Shown here piece after piece: positions 15,635 to 25,405 of a stretch of DNA of 64,000 nucleotides (its first letter is position 1; each line of letters opens with the position of its first letter). Location: contig NZ_JAGQBU010000004.1 of the NCBI RefSeq assembly GCF_024345795.1, positions 62,001 through 126,000 on the forward strand, read 5' to 3'. Source of the stretch: Synechococcus sp. J7-Johnson (GTDB taxonomy: Bacteria > Cyanobacteriota > Cyanobacteriia > PCC-6307 > Cyanobiaceae). The translations under genes and the position numbers were made by a program. The notes beneath the pieces are model-generated. The model made no database searches and was not told the origin of the DNA. It saw nothing but the letters and a program-made list of their open reading frames with translations.

Positions 15635-16297
15635 ATGGCTGAGATCTCAGCGAAGCTCGTCAAGGAACTGCGCGAGAAAACAGGCGCCGGCATGATGGAT
15701 TGCAAAAAGGCGCTCGGTGAATCCGCCGGCGACATGGGCAAGGCCGCCGAGTGGCTGCGCCAGAAGGGCATTGCCACCGCCGAGAAGAAAGCCGGCCGCA
15801 CGGCTGCTGAAGGCGCCATCGGCAGTTACATCCACACCGGTGCACGGGTTGGCGTACTGGTGGAAGTGAACTGCGAAACCGACTTCGTCGCCCGCGGTGA
15901 GATCTTCCAGGAGCTGTTGCGCAATGTGGCTATGCAGATAGCCGCCTGCCCCAACGTCGAATATGTCAGCACCGAGGAGATTCCCGCCTCGATCGCCGAT
16001 CGCGAGAAGCAGATCGAGATGGGTCGTGACGACCTGGCTGGCAAACCCGACAAGATGAAGGAGAAGATCGTCGAGGGGCGCATCGGCAAACGCCTCAAGG
16101 AACTCGCCCTGCTGGAGCAGCCCTTCATCAAGGACAGCTCGATCACCGTGGCTGAATTGGTCAAGCAGGTGGCCGGCAAGATCGGCGAGAACATTCAGGT
16201 GCGTCGCTTCACCCGATACACCCTCGGTGAGGGCATTGAGGTGGACCAGGCCGACTTCGCCGCCGAGGTGGCCGCCATCACCAGCAAGGCGGCCTGA
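15635..16297 (+). CDS. tsf: Translation elongation factor Ts
   Basis: A 220-residue EF-Ts, the nucleotide exchange factor for EF-Tu. The UBA-like N-terminus ([23 protein letters not shown]), the EF-Tu contact motif CETDFVAR and the C-terminal segment [16 protein letters not shown] are all present. The length matches the short cyanobacterial form with one core subdomain reduced. The ATG at 15635 has no Shine-Dalgarno sequence; 30 of the 34 bases before it are pyrimidines. It is followed by the acidic protein of unknown function. Confidence 0.97.
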   Translation: MAEISAKLVKELREKTGAGMMDCKKALGESAGDMGKAAEWLRQKGIATAEKKAGRTAAEGAIGSYIHTGARVGVLVEVNCETDFVARGEIFQELLRNVAMQIAACPNVEYVSTEEIPASIADREKQIEMGRDDLAGKPDKMKEKIVEGRIGKRLKELALLEQPFIKDSSITVAELVKQVAGKIGENIQVRRFTRYTLGEGIEVDQADFAAEVAAITSKAA

Positions 16298-16345
16298 GCT
16301 GAGCGCGCCCCTGGCGTCCCCCTTCCGTCCCCCCGCCTCAGCCGA

Positions 16346-17692
16346 TTGGAGACCAGCGCCAGCGCGTTGTCAGAAGCCCACGGGCACCTGGAGCGGATCC
16401 GCCGGCGTCTGGGGGAGGGTCATCGGGATCTGTATCACGACCTGGCCCTCTACCTGCAGGTGTTGCGCGACGGTCTGCTGGAGGCCGTTCAGCAGGCCGT
16501 CTTCCATGTGGCCACCCAGGTGGTACCTGAGCGTTATCAGCAACTGAACGATCGCCAGCGCCAGGAGTTGCCCAGGCGTCTCGAGCAATTGGTGCAGCGT
16601 TGCGGCTGCCTGCTGACCCTGGAGCAGCTGCTGGTCCTGGCGTGCCAGGTCCAGAATGAACAGAGGCGCCAGGGGCAGCAGCAGCAACGGCAGCTGGCCC
16701 GGGCCCTGGCGCAGATGTCCGCCGGAGCTGACGAGGGCGACTCAGAGGGTGACTGGGACGAGCGTGAGGAAGCTGAGGGCTCGATCCGGCTGGATCTGAA
16801 CCTGCCCCTCTCCGCCGAGCTGTTCTCCGGTGGCATCCCGGCCCTGGCCGGCCTCACCAGGCTGGTGGCCCCTTCGGCAGAGTGGATTGCCGAAGAAGGG
16901 CGCGACGACGAAGCCGGCCATGACGAAGACGACGACGTTGTGGAGGAAGACGACGAAGCAGGAGTGGGAGAGGACGAGGACCTGGACCTGGAGGAGTCGG
17001 CCCTGAAGGGATTGGGGGAAGTGGATGGATTGGAAGGTTTGGAAAACCTCGAGGCCGGGGACGTTGTTGCCGCCGAAGCGGAGGCCGATGATCCCACTGA
17101 CATCCTGAGGGCCCTGCTGGTGATGGCCGTGCCCCCGGAACGCCGCTCCCAGGTTCAGGATCCTGATCACCCGCGGCCCGACACCTCAACCAGACCGCTG
17201 CCGCAGAGGTCGGATGAAGCCGATCGAAATCAGGGCCTGGTGCCCCAGCAGCCTGTGGAGCTGCTGGAGTGGTGGAAGGCGCTGGACCAGGCACTGCAGC
17301 GGCGTCTGCGCAACCTCTCCCACGCCATCAATCTGGATCTGATCAAGCTGGGGCTCACCCGCAGCCTGCTGCCACTGAACCTGCTCGATGCCGTGCTGCA
17401 GGGAGACCTGGAAGCCCTGCCAGCCCCGGCCAACCTGCTGAAGATTCACCTGCCCTTCAGCAGCCCCGACATGCCCATCCAGGTGCAGGCCCTGGGGGTG
17501 CTGCTGCGCACCAGCGACCTCGAGTACGAACAGCCCCGCCTGCGCACCTGCCGCAAGCGCCTGGAGCAGCGCCGCGCCAGCGTGCGCAAAATGGCTCAGC
17601 ATTACCGCCACTGGAAGCGGCGGGCCCGGGCCCTGGAAGCGGAACAACAGTGGATGAAGGACAGCCAATCCACCCCCGAGAGCCCAGCCTGA
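16346..17692 (+). CDS. Unknown protein with a long acidic central region
   Basis: A 448-residue protein I cannot assign. Residues 1-115 look helical, with a Q-rich stretch (QGQQQQRQL, about 110-118). About 125-255 is extremely acidic (for example DEDDDVVEEDDEAGVGEDEDLDLEE), probably disordered. About 300-448 is helical and basic, with a W-W pair (LLEWWKALDQAL) and a lysine/arginine-rich end. No membrane segment or catalytic motif is visible. The start is a TTG at 16346. It lies between tsf and recG, and its stop is only tens of bases from the likely recG start, so co-transcription with recG is likely. The charge layout resembles a nucleic-acid or ribosome-associated scaffold, which is a guess. 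Confidence 0.7.
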   Translation: METSASALSEAHGHLERIRRRLGEGHRDLYHDLALYLQVLRDGLLEAVQQAVFHVATQVVPERYQQLNDRQRQELPRRLEQLVQRCGCLLTLEQLLVLACQVQNEQRRQGQQQQRQLARALAQMSAGADEGDSEGDWDEREEAEGSIRLDLNLPLSAELFSGGIPALAGLTRLVAPSAEWIAEEGRDDEAGHDEDDDVVEEDDEAGVGEDEDLDLEESALKGLGEVDGLEGLENLEAGDVVAAEAEADDPTDILRALLVMAVPPERRSQVQDPDHPRPDTSTRPLPQRSDEADRNQGLVPQQPVELLEWWKALDQALQRRLRNLSHAINLDLIKLGLTRSLLPLNLLDAVLQGDLEALPAPANLLKIHLPFSSPDMPIQVQALGVLLRTSDLEYEQPRLRTCRKRLEQRRASVRKMAQHYRHWKRRARALEAEQQWMKDSQSTPESPA

Positions 17693-17727
17693 ACCATGGA
17701 CGCTGGATCACAACCCTGCAGCAGGCG

Positions 17728-20178
17728 TTGCAGTTGGAGGTGGAGCGTGGGTTCGAGAACCTGCAGGGCCGCCGAGAAAGGTTCAGCCTCTTTCTGGAGC
17801 GCCAGTGCCGCCAACCCCCGGAGGAGCTGATCCGCCGGGTGCCGGAGGCGGCGCCAGCCCTGGTCGCCCTGGCCGAGCTCTTTGCCAGCTACGACGAGTT
17901 GCCGCTGGCCCAGCGCCAGTCGTTGCTGCGGCGATGCCGGGAGCGCCTGCACAGCCTGCGCCAGAGCCTGGATCCACCCCGGCCGCCCGGCCCTCCGCGC
18001 CTGAAGCTGGCTCCCCAGGAGCCTGCCTCCGGTGGCGCTCGTTCGGGAGCCCACAGAACGGCCAACCCCATCCAACCCGACACTCCCCTGGCCGAGGTGC
18101 CGGGAATCGGACCGAAAACCGCCACGCGGCTCGCAGGGCTGGGGTTGCTGCTGGCTCGCGACCTGCTGCGTCACTATCCGCGCGACTACCTCGATTACGC
18201 CAACCTGGTGCGTATCCGGGAGCTGGTGCCTGGCAGCACAGCCACGATCGTGGCCACGGTGCAGCGCTCCCATGCATTCGCCAGCCCGCGCAACCCCCGG
18301 CTGGTGATCCTGGAACTGCAGCTGGGCGACATCACCGGACGGCTGCGGCTGAGCAAGTTCTTCGCCGGCAAACGCTTCAGCTCACCAGGCTGGCTCAAGG
18401 CCCAGCAACGCCAGTTCCCGCCAGGCTGCAGCGTGGCAGCCAGTGGCCTGGTGCGCCAGACCCCCTACGGCCCCACCCTGCAGGATCCCCTGCTGGAGGT
18501 GCTCGACTCCCCCGGGACCCCGGTGCGCTCGCGCCAGATCGGACGACTGGTGCCGGTCTATGCCCTCACCGAAGGTCTCGGCGCCGAACGTCTGCGCCAG
18601 GCCATCCAGACCGTGCTGAGCGCCGCGGCCCACTGGAGCGATCCCCTGCCGGGTGCCCTGCGGCGGCAGGAAGGCCTGCTGGATCGATCCACCGCCTGGC
18701 GAGGGCTGCACGATCCCGCCGATCACAACGACCTCAGGGCCAGCCGCCACCGGCTGGTCTTCGATGAATTCCTGCTGCTCCAGCTCAGCTTGCTGCAGCG
18801 GCGAGGGCAGCTGGCGCGGCGGCCGGCACGGCCCCTGCGACTGCCGAAGGGGCAGAACAACCTGATGGCCTCCTTTCTGGAGCTGCTGCCCTTCCAGCTC
18901 ACCGAGGCCCAGCGACGGGTGCTGGCCGACATTCAGGCCGATCTGGAGCAGGAGCAGCCGATGGCCCGCCTGCTGCAGGGGGACGTAGGCAGTGGCAAGA
19001 CCGTGGTGGCGATCGCGGCCCTGCTGGTGGCCATCGAAGCCGGTTGCCAGGGGGCCCTGATGGCCCCCACTGAGGTGCTGGCCGAGCAGCATGCCCGCAA
19101 ACTGGGGGAGTGGCTGAGCCAGCTACACGTGAGCACTGCCCTGCTGACGGGTTCCACCCCGGCGGGGCGGCGGCGCCAGCTGCTCCAGGACCTGGCCAAC
19201 GGCCAGCTGCAGCTGCTGGTCGGCACCCACGCCCTGCTGGAGGATCCGGTGGCCTTCGACCGCCTGGGGCTGGTGGTGGTGGATGAGCAGCACCGCTTCG
19301 GGGTGCGCCAGCGTGACCGGCTGATGGGCAAGGGCCTGCAGCCCCACCTGCTGACCATGACCGCCACCCCGATTCCGCGCACCCTGGCTCTCTCGGTGCA
19401 CGGCGACCTGGAGGTGAGTCAGATCGACGGCCTGCCGCCGGGGCGCACCCCCATCCGCACCCGCCTGCTGCGCGGCGGCCAGCGCCAGGAGGCTTACGAG
19501 CTGATCCGCGAGGAGGTGACCCGGGGCCAGCGGGCCTATGTGGTGCTCCCCCTGGTGGAGGAGTCGGAGAACCTTGACCTGCGCTCGGCGGTGGCCGTCC
19601 ACCAGCAACTGCAGGAGGAGGTGTTCCCAGACCTGCGCGTGGGCCTGCTGCACGGGCGGATGCCTAGCCCCCGCAAACAGGAGGCGATCAACGCCTTCGC
19701 CAGCGGCAGCTGTGATGTGCTGGTGTCCACCACGGTGGTCGAGGTGGGCGTCGACGTGCCGGAGGCCAGCGTGATGGTGATCGAGCACGCCGAGCGTTTC
19801 GGGCTAGCGCAGCTGCATCAGCTGCGGGGCCGGGTGGGGCGTGGGGCAGTGGCCTCCCATTGCCTGCTGATCAACGATGGCAGGGCCGGGCAGGCCCAGC
19901 AGCGGCTGGAGCTGCTGGTGCGCTCCAGCGATGGCTTCGAGATCGCCGAGATGGATCTGCAGCTGCGGGGGCCCGGGCAGGTGCTGGGAACCCGCCAGTC
20001 GGGCCTGCCCGACCTGGCCCTGGCCAGCCTCAGCGACGATGGGGAGGTGCTGGAGCAGGCCAGGGCTCTGGCAAGGCGGCTGCTGGAGCACGACCCCGAG
20101 CTGGAGAGCCATCCAGGCCTGCGCCAGGCGCTGCTCGAGCAGCGGCAGCGGCAGGTGGATGCCGGCAGCTTGAATTGA
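17728..20178 (+). CDS. recG: ATP-dependent DNA helicase RecG
   Basis: A superfamily 2 helicase that regresses stalled forks and migrates branched DNA. After a cyanobacterial N-terminal extension comes the wedge/OB domain (PLAEVPGIGPKTATRLAGLGL; DYLDYANLVRIREL), then helicase motifs GDVGSGKTVVA, DEQHRFGVRQR, TMTATPIPRTLALS, STTVVEVGVDVPEA and the RecG end LRGRVGRG...LRGPGQVLGTRQSGLPD. The start is uncertain: no ATG is near. TTG 17728 gives 816 residues, a usual length; TTG 17734, GTG 17740 or a CTG at 17689 overlapping the previous stop are alternatives. Confidence 0.93.
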   Translation: MQLEVERGFENLQGRRERFSLFLERQCRQPPEELIRRVPEAAPALVALAELFASYDELPLAQRQSLLRRCRERLHSLRQSLDPPRPPGPPRLKLAPQEPASGGARSGAHRTANPIQPDTPLAEVPGIGPKTATRLAGLGLLLARDLLRHYPRDYLDYANLVRIRELVPGSTATIVATVQRSHAFASPRNPRLVILELQLGDITGRLRLSKFFAGKRFSSPGWLKAQQRQFPPGCSVAASGLVRQTPYGPTLQDPLLEVLDSPGTPVRSRQIGRLVPVYALTEGLGAERLRQAIQTVLSAAAHWSDPLPGALRRQEGLLDRSTAWRGLHDPADHNDLRASRHRLVFDEFLLLQLSLLQRRGQLARRPARPLRLPKGQNNLMASFLELLPFQLTEAQRRVLADIQADLEQEQPMARLLQGDVGSGKTVVAIAALLVAIEAGCQGALMAPTEVLAEQHARKLGEWLSQLHVSTALLTGSTPAGRRRQLLQDLANGQLQLLVGTHALLEDPVAFDRLGLVVVDEQHRFGVRQRDRLMGKGLQPHLLTMTATPIPRTLALSVHGDLEVSQIDGLPPGRTPIRTRLLRGGQRQEAYELIREEVTRGQRAYVVLPLVEESENLDLRSAVAVHQQLQEEVFPDLRVGLLHGRMPSPRKQEAINAFASGSCDVLVSTTVVEVGVDVPEASVMVIEHAERFGLAQLHQLRGRVGRGAVASHCLLINDGRAGQAQQRLELLVRSSDGFEIAEMDLQLRGPGQVLGTRQSGLPDLALASLSDDGEVLEQARALARRLLEHDPELESHPGLRQALLEQRQRQVDAGSLN

Positions 20179-20198
20179 GTCCTCTGCCATCCCCGCGC

Positions 20199-20945
20199 GT
20201 GAGCCCCAGCCTGCCCAGGCCCTGGAGCCCGATTCCCATCCAGGACACAGCCGAACCGCTGATTCCCCTGCCGAGGCAGTTGCTGCGCCTTGAGCCCCAC
20301 CCCTACACGTCGCTGGGAGCGCCCTACGGCGACGGCTGCAGCCCCTTCCAACTGCGCAGCGGCGTGGTGGAACGCCTGCTATTGGCCCAGGGCGAGCTGA
20401 AGCGCCGGCACGGTGACTGGTGCCTGGCGATCTTCGATGGCTGGAGGCCCGTGCGGGTGCAGCAGTTCATGGTGGAGCACACGATCGCCAGCGAATGCCG
20501 CCGGCTGGGAGTGGACCCCCGGCAGAGCGGGCCCGAACTGGAGGCGGTGACGACGGAGGTGGGCCGCTTCTGGGCCGCCCCCAGCCCGGATCCGGCTACG
20601 CCACCGCCCCACAGCACCGGCGGGGCGGTGGATCTCACCCTGGCCACTACAAGCGGAGAACCGCTCGATCTGGGCGGGGAGATCGATGCGATCGGAGCTG
20701 TCTCGGAGCCCGATCACTACGACCCGGCGCGGCGGTCGGAACGCCTGGATGAAGGCGGTGGGTCAAGGGAGCTCGAGCTGGAGTGGCACCGGCGCCGCGG
20801 CCTGCTGCGCGAGGTGATGGCGGCAGCCGGATTCGCCCAGCACCCCAACGAGTGGTGGCACTTCAGCCACGGCGACCAGCTCTGGGCCTGGCGGCAGGGA
20901 GCGGCGGCCGCGATCTACGGGGGCTGGGATCCAGGCAGGGGCTGA
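20199..20945 (+). CDS. D-alanyl-D-alanine dipeptidase, VanX/DdpX family
   Basis: A 248-residue zinc peptidase of the LAS (M15D) family that hydrolyses free D-Ala-D-Ala. The zinc motif SxHxxGxAxD is seen as HSTGGAVDLTL, and the second motif ExWH as EWWHF. The fold start FDGWRPVRVQ matches the VanX arginine strand. A GTG at 20199 is used; there is no signal peptide, so it acts in the cytoplasm. No vanA/vanH genes are present, so a role in peptidoglycan turnover or D-Ala recycling is more likely than glycopeptide resistance. It overlaps the convergent 127-aa gene by 31 bases. Confidence 0.88.
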   Translation: MSPSLPRPWSPIPIQDTAEPLIPLPRQLLRLEPHPYTSLGAPYGDGCSPFQLRSGVVERLLLAQGELKRRHGDWCLAIFDGWRPVRVQQFMVEHTIASECRRLGVDPRQSGPELEAVTTEVGRFWAAPSPDPATPPPHSTGGAVDLTLATTSGEPLDLGGEIDAIGAVSEPDHYDPARRSERLDEGGGSRELELEWHRRRGLLREVMAAAGFAQHPNEWWHFSHGDQLWAWRQGAAAAIYGGWDPGRG

Positions 20946-21298
20946 CGCTGCAGTTCCCGCCAGATGCGATCGGCTTCCTCCCGGCTGATCCGGTTCTCGT
21001 TGGCGCAGCGTTTCAAGCTGGCCTCCCCCAGCTCCAGCTGCATCTGACGCAGGCGTTGCAGCACCTGCGGTGGTTGATCCGCGAATAGCAGCAGCTGGCT
21101 CTGGTAGGCCTTGAGCAGGTGGTCCGCACGGCAGGTGTCGCCGTCGGGCTTATAAAACTTGACCGGAGTTTTCGGAGGCGGCGCCATCGTGCGGGCCCGA
21201 AGTGGGGACCCCAAGGGGCTGAGCGCCACCAGGGCCAGGCTGGCGGAACCCAGCAACAGGCTGGCAAGACAGGACCTCACAGGAGCAGGAACCGTCAT
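20915..21298 (-). CDS. Exported small protein of unknown function (127 aa)
   Basis: A 127-residue protein with a signal-peptide-like N-terminus (MTVPAPVRSCLASLLLGSASLALVAL, possible cleavage after SPLRARTMA) and a charged helical mature part with two cysteines (DTCRADHLL, LKRCANENRIS) that could form a disulfide. I do not recognise the family. Its ATG overlaps the sulfite reductase stop (TGATG at 21296-21300), so it is probably co-expressed with sir. Confidence 0.65.
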   Translation of the reverse strand: MTVPAPVRSCLASLLLGSASLALVALSPLGSPLRARTMAPPPKTPVKFYKPDGDTCRADHLLKAYQSQLLLFADQPPQVLQRLRQMQLELGEASLKRCANENRISREEADRIWRELQRQPLPGSQPP

Positions 21299-23130
21299 CA
21301 GCTCTCGGAGGGGAGCAGCGCCTGAATCCGCTCGGCGCCAAGGCTGGAGACGAACTGACCGAAACTCTGACGCCCGCCTTCGCCCTTCCAGCTCAGCAGC
21401 AGCGGCTCGAGGGTGGTCTCCAGATCGACCAGGGGCATGCGCTCAAGGTACGGAGCCGCCAGCTGGGTGAGGTTGGGGGTGCCGCCCAGCCAGAGCTGAT
21501 ACTGCTCCACGCCGCTGCCCACCAGTCCCACTTCTGCCATGTAGGGCCTGGCGCAGCCATTCGGGCAACCAGTCATCCGCACCAGCAGCGGCCGCTCGAT
21601 GCCGAGCCGTTCCAGCAGGGCCTCCAGGCGCTCAAGCACCGCCGGCAGGATTCGCTCCGATTCGGTGATCGCCAGGCCGCAGGTGGGCAGGGCCGGGCAG
21701 GCGATGGCATGGCGCGCCAGCAAAGACGGCGCTTCCGGCGTCTCGAAGCCGAGGGCCGCCAGGGCCTGCTTCACACTGCTGCGCTGGGAGGTCCCGATCG
21801 AGCAGAGCAGCAGGTCCTGGTTGGGGGTGAGCCGCACCTCCAGTTGGTAGGTCTCGACCAGACGCCGCAGGCCGCGCTTGCGCTCACCCTCGAGCCGGCC
21901 ACAGAGCAGGGGCAGCCCCACAAACCAGAGCCCACGGTTCTGGCGGTGCCAACCCAGGTAGTCGTCGAGGCGAGGCTTCGGTTCTGCCCTCAGGGGCTTG
22001 ATCGGCGCCTCCAGGTACCGGCCTAGCTCCTGGCGGAACCAGTCGACCCCGCGGTCATGGATCAGATATTTCATGCGGGCGTGGCGCCGCTGCTCCCGGT
22101 CGCCGTGGTCGCGCTGGAGGGCCACGATGGCCTGCACCAGATCGAGCACATGCTCAGCCTCCACGTATCCGAGGGGATCGGCAGTGCGGGCGAAGGTTTC
22201 GTCCTTGTTGTGGGTGCGGCCCATACCACCGCCCACATAGACGTTGCAGCCACGCAGACGGCCGGAGGGGTCGGTGAAGGCCACCAGGCCAATGTCCTGG
22301 GTGAGCAGATCCACCGAGTTGTCGCCCGGCACGGTGACGGCCACCTTGAACTTGCGGGGAAGATAGGTGCCTCCGTAGAGCGGCTCGTTGGGGTCTCCGC
22401 TGAATCCAGCCCCCTGCAGCTGCCGCTGACGCGCGCGCTTAACGGCCGCGGCCGGCTTGAAGCGATAGCTGTGGTCGCCATCCACCCAGAGATCCAGATA
22501 CGACCCCTCAGCCGCCAGCGGAGCGATCAGGTCGGCGATTTCGTCGGCCAGACGCCTGGCGGCGGGATAGCCACCCTTCTCGAAAGGAGCTGCCGGGGCC
22601 ATCACGTTGCGGTTGATGTCACCGCAGGCAGCGAGGGTCGAGCCCATCGAGCACACGATCGTGCCGATCACCTCACGGATGTCGGCCTTGGCGATGCCAT
22701 GCATCTGAAAGGCCTGGCGGGTGGTGAGGCGCAGGGTGCCATTGCCGAGGCGGTCGGAGAGATCGTCCATGGCCAGGTAAAGGGGCACCGGAATGCGGCC
22801 AGCCGGGCTGCGCAGGCGCAGCATCATCTGCCAGTCCTTCTCCTGGCCCTTCTGGCGGTTGTCGCGGTTGTCCTGCTGGTAGCTGCCATGGAACTTGAGG
22901 ATCTGAACGGCCCCATCGGTGAAGAAGGGCTTGTCGTTCTCCAGTTCGGTGGCCAGGGGCTCCTTGAGATAGTCGCTGGCCGCCTTCAGCCGCTCGAACT
23001 TGCTGGGGGGCTTGATTGCACTGCCGTTGGTGGCCGGAGAGGATCGAGAGGCTGCATCCGCAGCGTCGGTTTCAACCTTGGTGCGGCCGGATCCCGACGA
23101 CTTGACTTGACGTTCGGGGGTGAGAGTCAC
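21298..23130 (-). CDS. sir: Ferredoxin-dependent assimilatory sulfite reductase
   Basis: A siroheme/4Fe-4S enzyme reducing sulfite to sulfide with electrons from ferredoxin. The duplicated sulfite/nitrite reductase fold is clear (RLTTRQAFQMHGI, CGDINRNVMAPAAP, NVYVGGGMGRTHN). The cluster and siroheme cysteines appear as CPALPTC and CPNGC. The MHGI..CGDINRN type and the missing plant nitrite reductase motifs favour sulfite over nitrite reductase. The start is uncertain. GTG 23130 gives 610 residues; GTG 23199 is open too but nearly reaches the divergent glyS start. The first 60 residues are low-complexity. Confidence 0.9.
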   Translation of the reverse strand: MTLTPERQVKSSGSGRTKVETDAADAASRSSPATNGSAIKPPSKFERLKAASDYLKEPLATELENDKPFFTDGAVQILKFHGSYQQDNRDNRQKGQEKDWQMMLRLRSPAGRIPVPLYLAMDDLSDRLGNGTLRLTTRQAFQMHGIAKADIREVIGTIVCSMGSTLAACGDINRNVMAPAAPFEKGGYPAARRLADEIADLIAPLAAEGSYLDLWVDGDHSYRFKPAAAVKRARQRQLQGAGFSGDPNEPLYGGTYLPRKFKVAVTVPGDNSVDLLTQDIGLVAFTDPSGRLRGCNVYVGGGMGRTHNKDETFARTADPLGYVEAEHVLDLVQAIVALQRDHGDREQRRHARMKYLIHDRGVDWFRQELGRYLEAPIKPLRAEPKPRLDDYLGWHRQNRGLWFVGLPLLCGRLEGERKRGLRRLVETYQLEVRLTPNQDLLLCSIGTSQRSSVKQALAALGFETPEAPSLLARHAIACPALPTCGLAITESERILPAVLERLEALLERLGIERPLLVRMTGCPNGCARPYMAEVGLVGSGVEQYQLWLGGTPNLTQLAAPYLERMPLVDLETTLEPLLLSWKGEGGRQSFGQFVSSLGAERIQALLPSES

Positions 23131-23218
23131 GACAGAGGCACCAGCGTCATTCGAAGGTAGCGAAGCAGGGTGATGCTGACGGGCTTTCAATACAGTCACA
23201 GGCTGCTGAGCTGTGCGA

Positions 23219-25387
23219 GTGGCCACGTTCCTGCTGGAAATCGGAACCGAAGAACTGCCGGCCGATTTCGCGCGCCTGGCCCTGCCGCAACTGGAGGAGC
23301 AGGTGCGACACGACCTGGCCGCCCAGCGCCTGCCCCATGGCCTGGTGGAGGCCACCGGCACACCGCGGCGCCTGGTGGTGCGCGTTGCCGATCTGCCCCT
23401 GCGCCAGCAGGACCTGGCTGAGGAACGCAAGGGCCCCCCGGGGGCCCAGGCCTTCATCGACGGGCAACCGGGGCCGGCCGCCATCGGGTTCGCCAACCGC
23501 TGTGGCGTCGATCCAGCCAGCCTTGAGCTGAGGGACACCCCCAAGGGCCCGTTCGTTTTCGCCCGCATCCTGCAACCGGGCCAACCCAGCGAAGAAGTGC
23601 TGGCGGAGCGCATCCCGGCCTGGATCACCGCCCTGCAGGGGAGACGCTTCATGCGCTGGGGCGAGGGGGAGCTGCGTTTCAGCCGCCCGATCCGCTGGCT
23701 GGTGGCCCTGCTCGATCAGCAGGTGATTCCGGTGGTGCTGGAGGGCAGTGATCCCTTGATCAGCAGCGGCCGGATCAGCCGTGGCCACCGCTTGTCGGAG
23801 GACACCCTCACCATCCCCGACGCCAGCCGTCACAGCGAGCTGCTGGCTGAAGCCGGTGTACTGGTGGAACGCCAGCAGCGAGCCGACTGGATCCGCCAGC
23901 AGGTGCTCGCGGCTGCCAGCGCCGCCCAGGCAAGGCCTGATTTCCCCGAAGAGCTTTTCGAGGAACTGGTGGATCTGGTGGAAAGTCCCAGCCTGATCGA
24001 GGGTTCCGTGGAGCAGCGTTTCCTCGACCTGCCGCCGGAGGTGCTGAGCACGGTGATGCGCAGCCACCAGCGCTACGTGCCCCTGCGCCGCCTGGAAGCG
24101 GCGGAGGATCCCCTGGCCCTGTCGGCCCAGGCCAGCCTGCTGCCCCGATTCATCTGTGTGGGCAACGGCCTGCCGGAAGCAGCCGCCACGGTGCGGCGTG
24201 GCAATGAGCGGGTGCTCAAGGCCCGTCTGGCCGATGCGGAGTTCTTTCTCCAGGCCGACCGCGCCATCAGCTGCGAAGAGCGGCGGCAGCGGCTCGGGAG
24301 CGTCACCTTCGCCGAAGGGCTGGGCAGCTTGCTCGATCGCAGCGATCGCCTGTACTGGCTGAGCCATCTGCTGCTGCAGCACCTCTCGCTGACGCCTGAA
24401 CACCGGGAGGCGGCCCTGCGGGCCGCGCATCTGTGCAAGCACGATCTGGTCAGTCAGATGGTGGGGGAATTCCCCGAACTGCAGGGGGTGATGGGAGCCA
24501 AGTACGCCCTGGCGGAGGGGGAATCCAGGGCCACGGCCCTGGCTGTCCTGGAGCACTACCTGCCGCGTGGGGCCGGGGATCTGCCGCCCAGCTCCGATGC
24601 CGGGGCGGTGGTGGCCCTGGCCGAGCGCTTGGAGCTGCTGCTGAGCATCTATGCCAAGGGAGAGCGGCCGAGCGGATCGTCAGATCCCTATGCCCTGCGC
24701 CGGGCGGGCAACGGCGTACTGCAGATCCTGTGGGAGCGAGGCTGGTCGCCGGATCTGATCAACCTGCTGAAGCAGGCCAGCTTCCACTGGGCCCAGCTGT
24801 TGCCCAACCTGCAGCTTGATGCCCCCTCACTCGCCGGCGAGCTGGTGGAAGCCCTGCGCCTGCGCATGGTCTCCCTGTTCGATGAAGAAGGCTTCGATAC
24901 CGACCTGGTCCAGGCCGTGGCAGGGGATGGGGTGCCCGCCGAGCGGCTGCTGGGCGATCCGATCGACGCACGCAAGCGCCTGGCCCTGCTGGCCCAGCTC
25001 CGCATGGACGGCCAGCTGGCACCGGTGCAGGCTGTGGTTCAACGGGCGGCGCGGCTGGCTGTGAAAGGGGATCTGCCGACCGACGTGTTCAGCCCAGGGG
25101 AGGTGGTGGATCCTGCCCTGTTCAGCTCCCCCAGCGAAACGGGCATGTTGCAGGTGCTGATGGAACTGGTGCCGATCCTGGCTGTTGACGACGGGGAGAC
25201 CCGTTACCCCCTGCTGGCCAACAAGCTGGCTGAGGGGGCTGAAGCCCTCTCAGCCTTCTTCGATGGCGCCAGCAGTGTGATGGTGATGTGCGACGAACTG
25301 TCCGTGCGCAGCAATCGCCTCAACATGCTGGCGGTGTTGCGCAACCAGGCCAGCACACTGGCGGATTTCAGCAAGCTGAGCAGCTGA
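23219..25387 (+). CDS. glyS: Glycyl-tRNA synthetase beta subunit
   Basis: A 722-residue beta subunit of the alpha2-beta2 class II glycyl-tRNA synthetase. It opens with the family signature ATFLLEIGTEELPADF, has the central HD-like domain (LCKHDLVSQMVGEFPELQGVMGAKYA), DPYALRRAGNGVLQIL, and a C-terminal DALR-type anticodon domain. GTG 23219 fits the family N-terminus; GTG 23213 is two codons earlier. The alpha subunit glyQ is not in the window, so the two subunits are encoded apart. It is divergent from sir. Confidence 0.96.
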   Translation: MATFLLEIGTEELPADFARLALPQLEEQVRHDLAAQRLPHGLVEATGTPRRLVVRVADLPLRQQDLAEERKGPPGAQAFIDGQPGPAAIGFANRCGVDPASLELRDTPKGPFVFARILQPGQPSEEVLAERIPAWITALQGRRFMRWGEGELRFSRPIRWLVALLDQQVIPVVLEGSDPLISSGRISRGHRLSEDTLTIPDASRHSELLAEAGVLVERQQRADWIRQQVLAAASAAQARPDFPEELFEELVDLVESPSLIEGSVEQRFLDLPPEVLSTVMRSHQRYVPLRRLEAAEDPLALSAQASLLPRFICVGNGLPEAAATVRRGNERVLKARLADAEFFLQADRAISCEERRQRLGSVTFAEGLGSLLDRSDRLYWLSHLLLQHLSLTPEHREAALRAAHLCKHDLVSQMVGEFPELQGVMGAKYALAEGESRATALAVLEHYLPRGAGDLPPSSDAGAVVALAERLELLLSIYAKGERPSGSSDPYALRRAGNGVLQILWERGWSPDLINLLKQASFHWAQLLPNLQLDAPSLAGELVEALRLRMVSLFDEEGFDTDLVQAVAGDGVPAERLLGDPIDARKRLALLAQLRMDGQLAPVQAVVQRAARLAVKGDLPTDVFSPGEVVDPALFSSPSETGMLQVLMELVPILAVDDGETRYPLLANKLAEGAEALSAFFDGASSVMVMCDELSVRSNRLNMLAVLRNQASTLADFSKLSS

Positions 25388-25405
25388 GGCTGGCCATCCC
25401 AAGCC

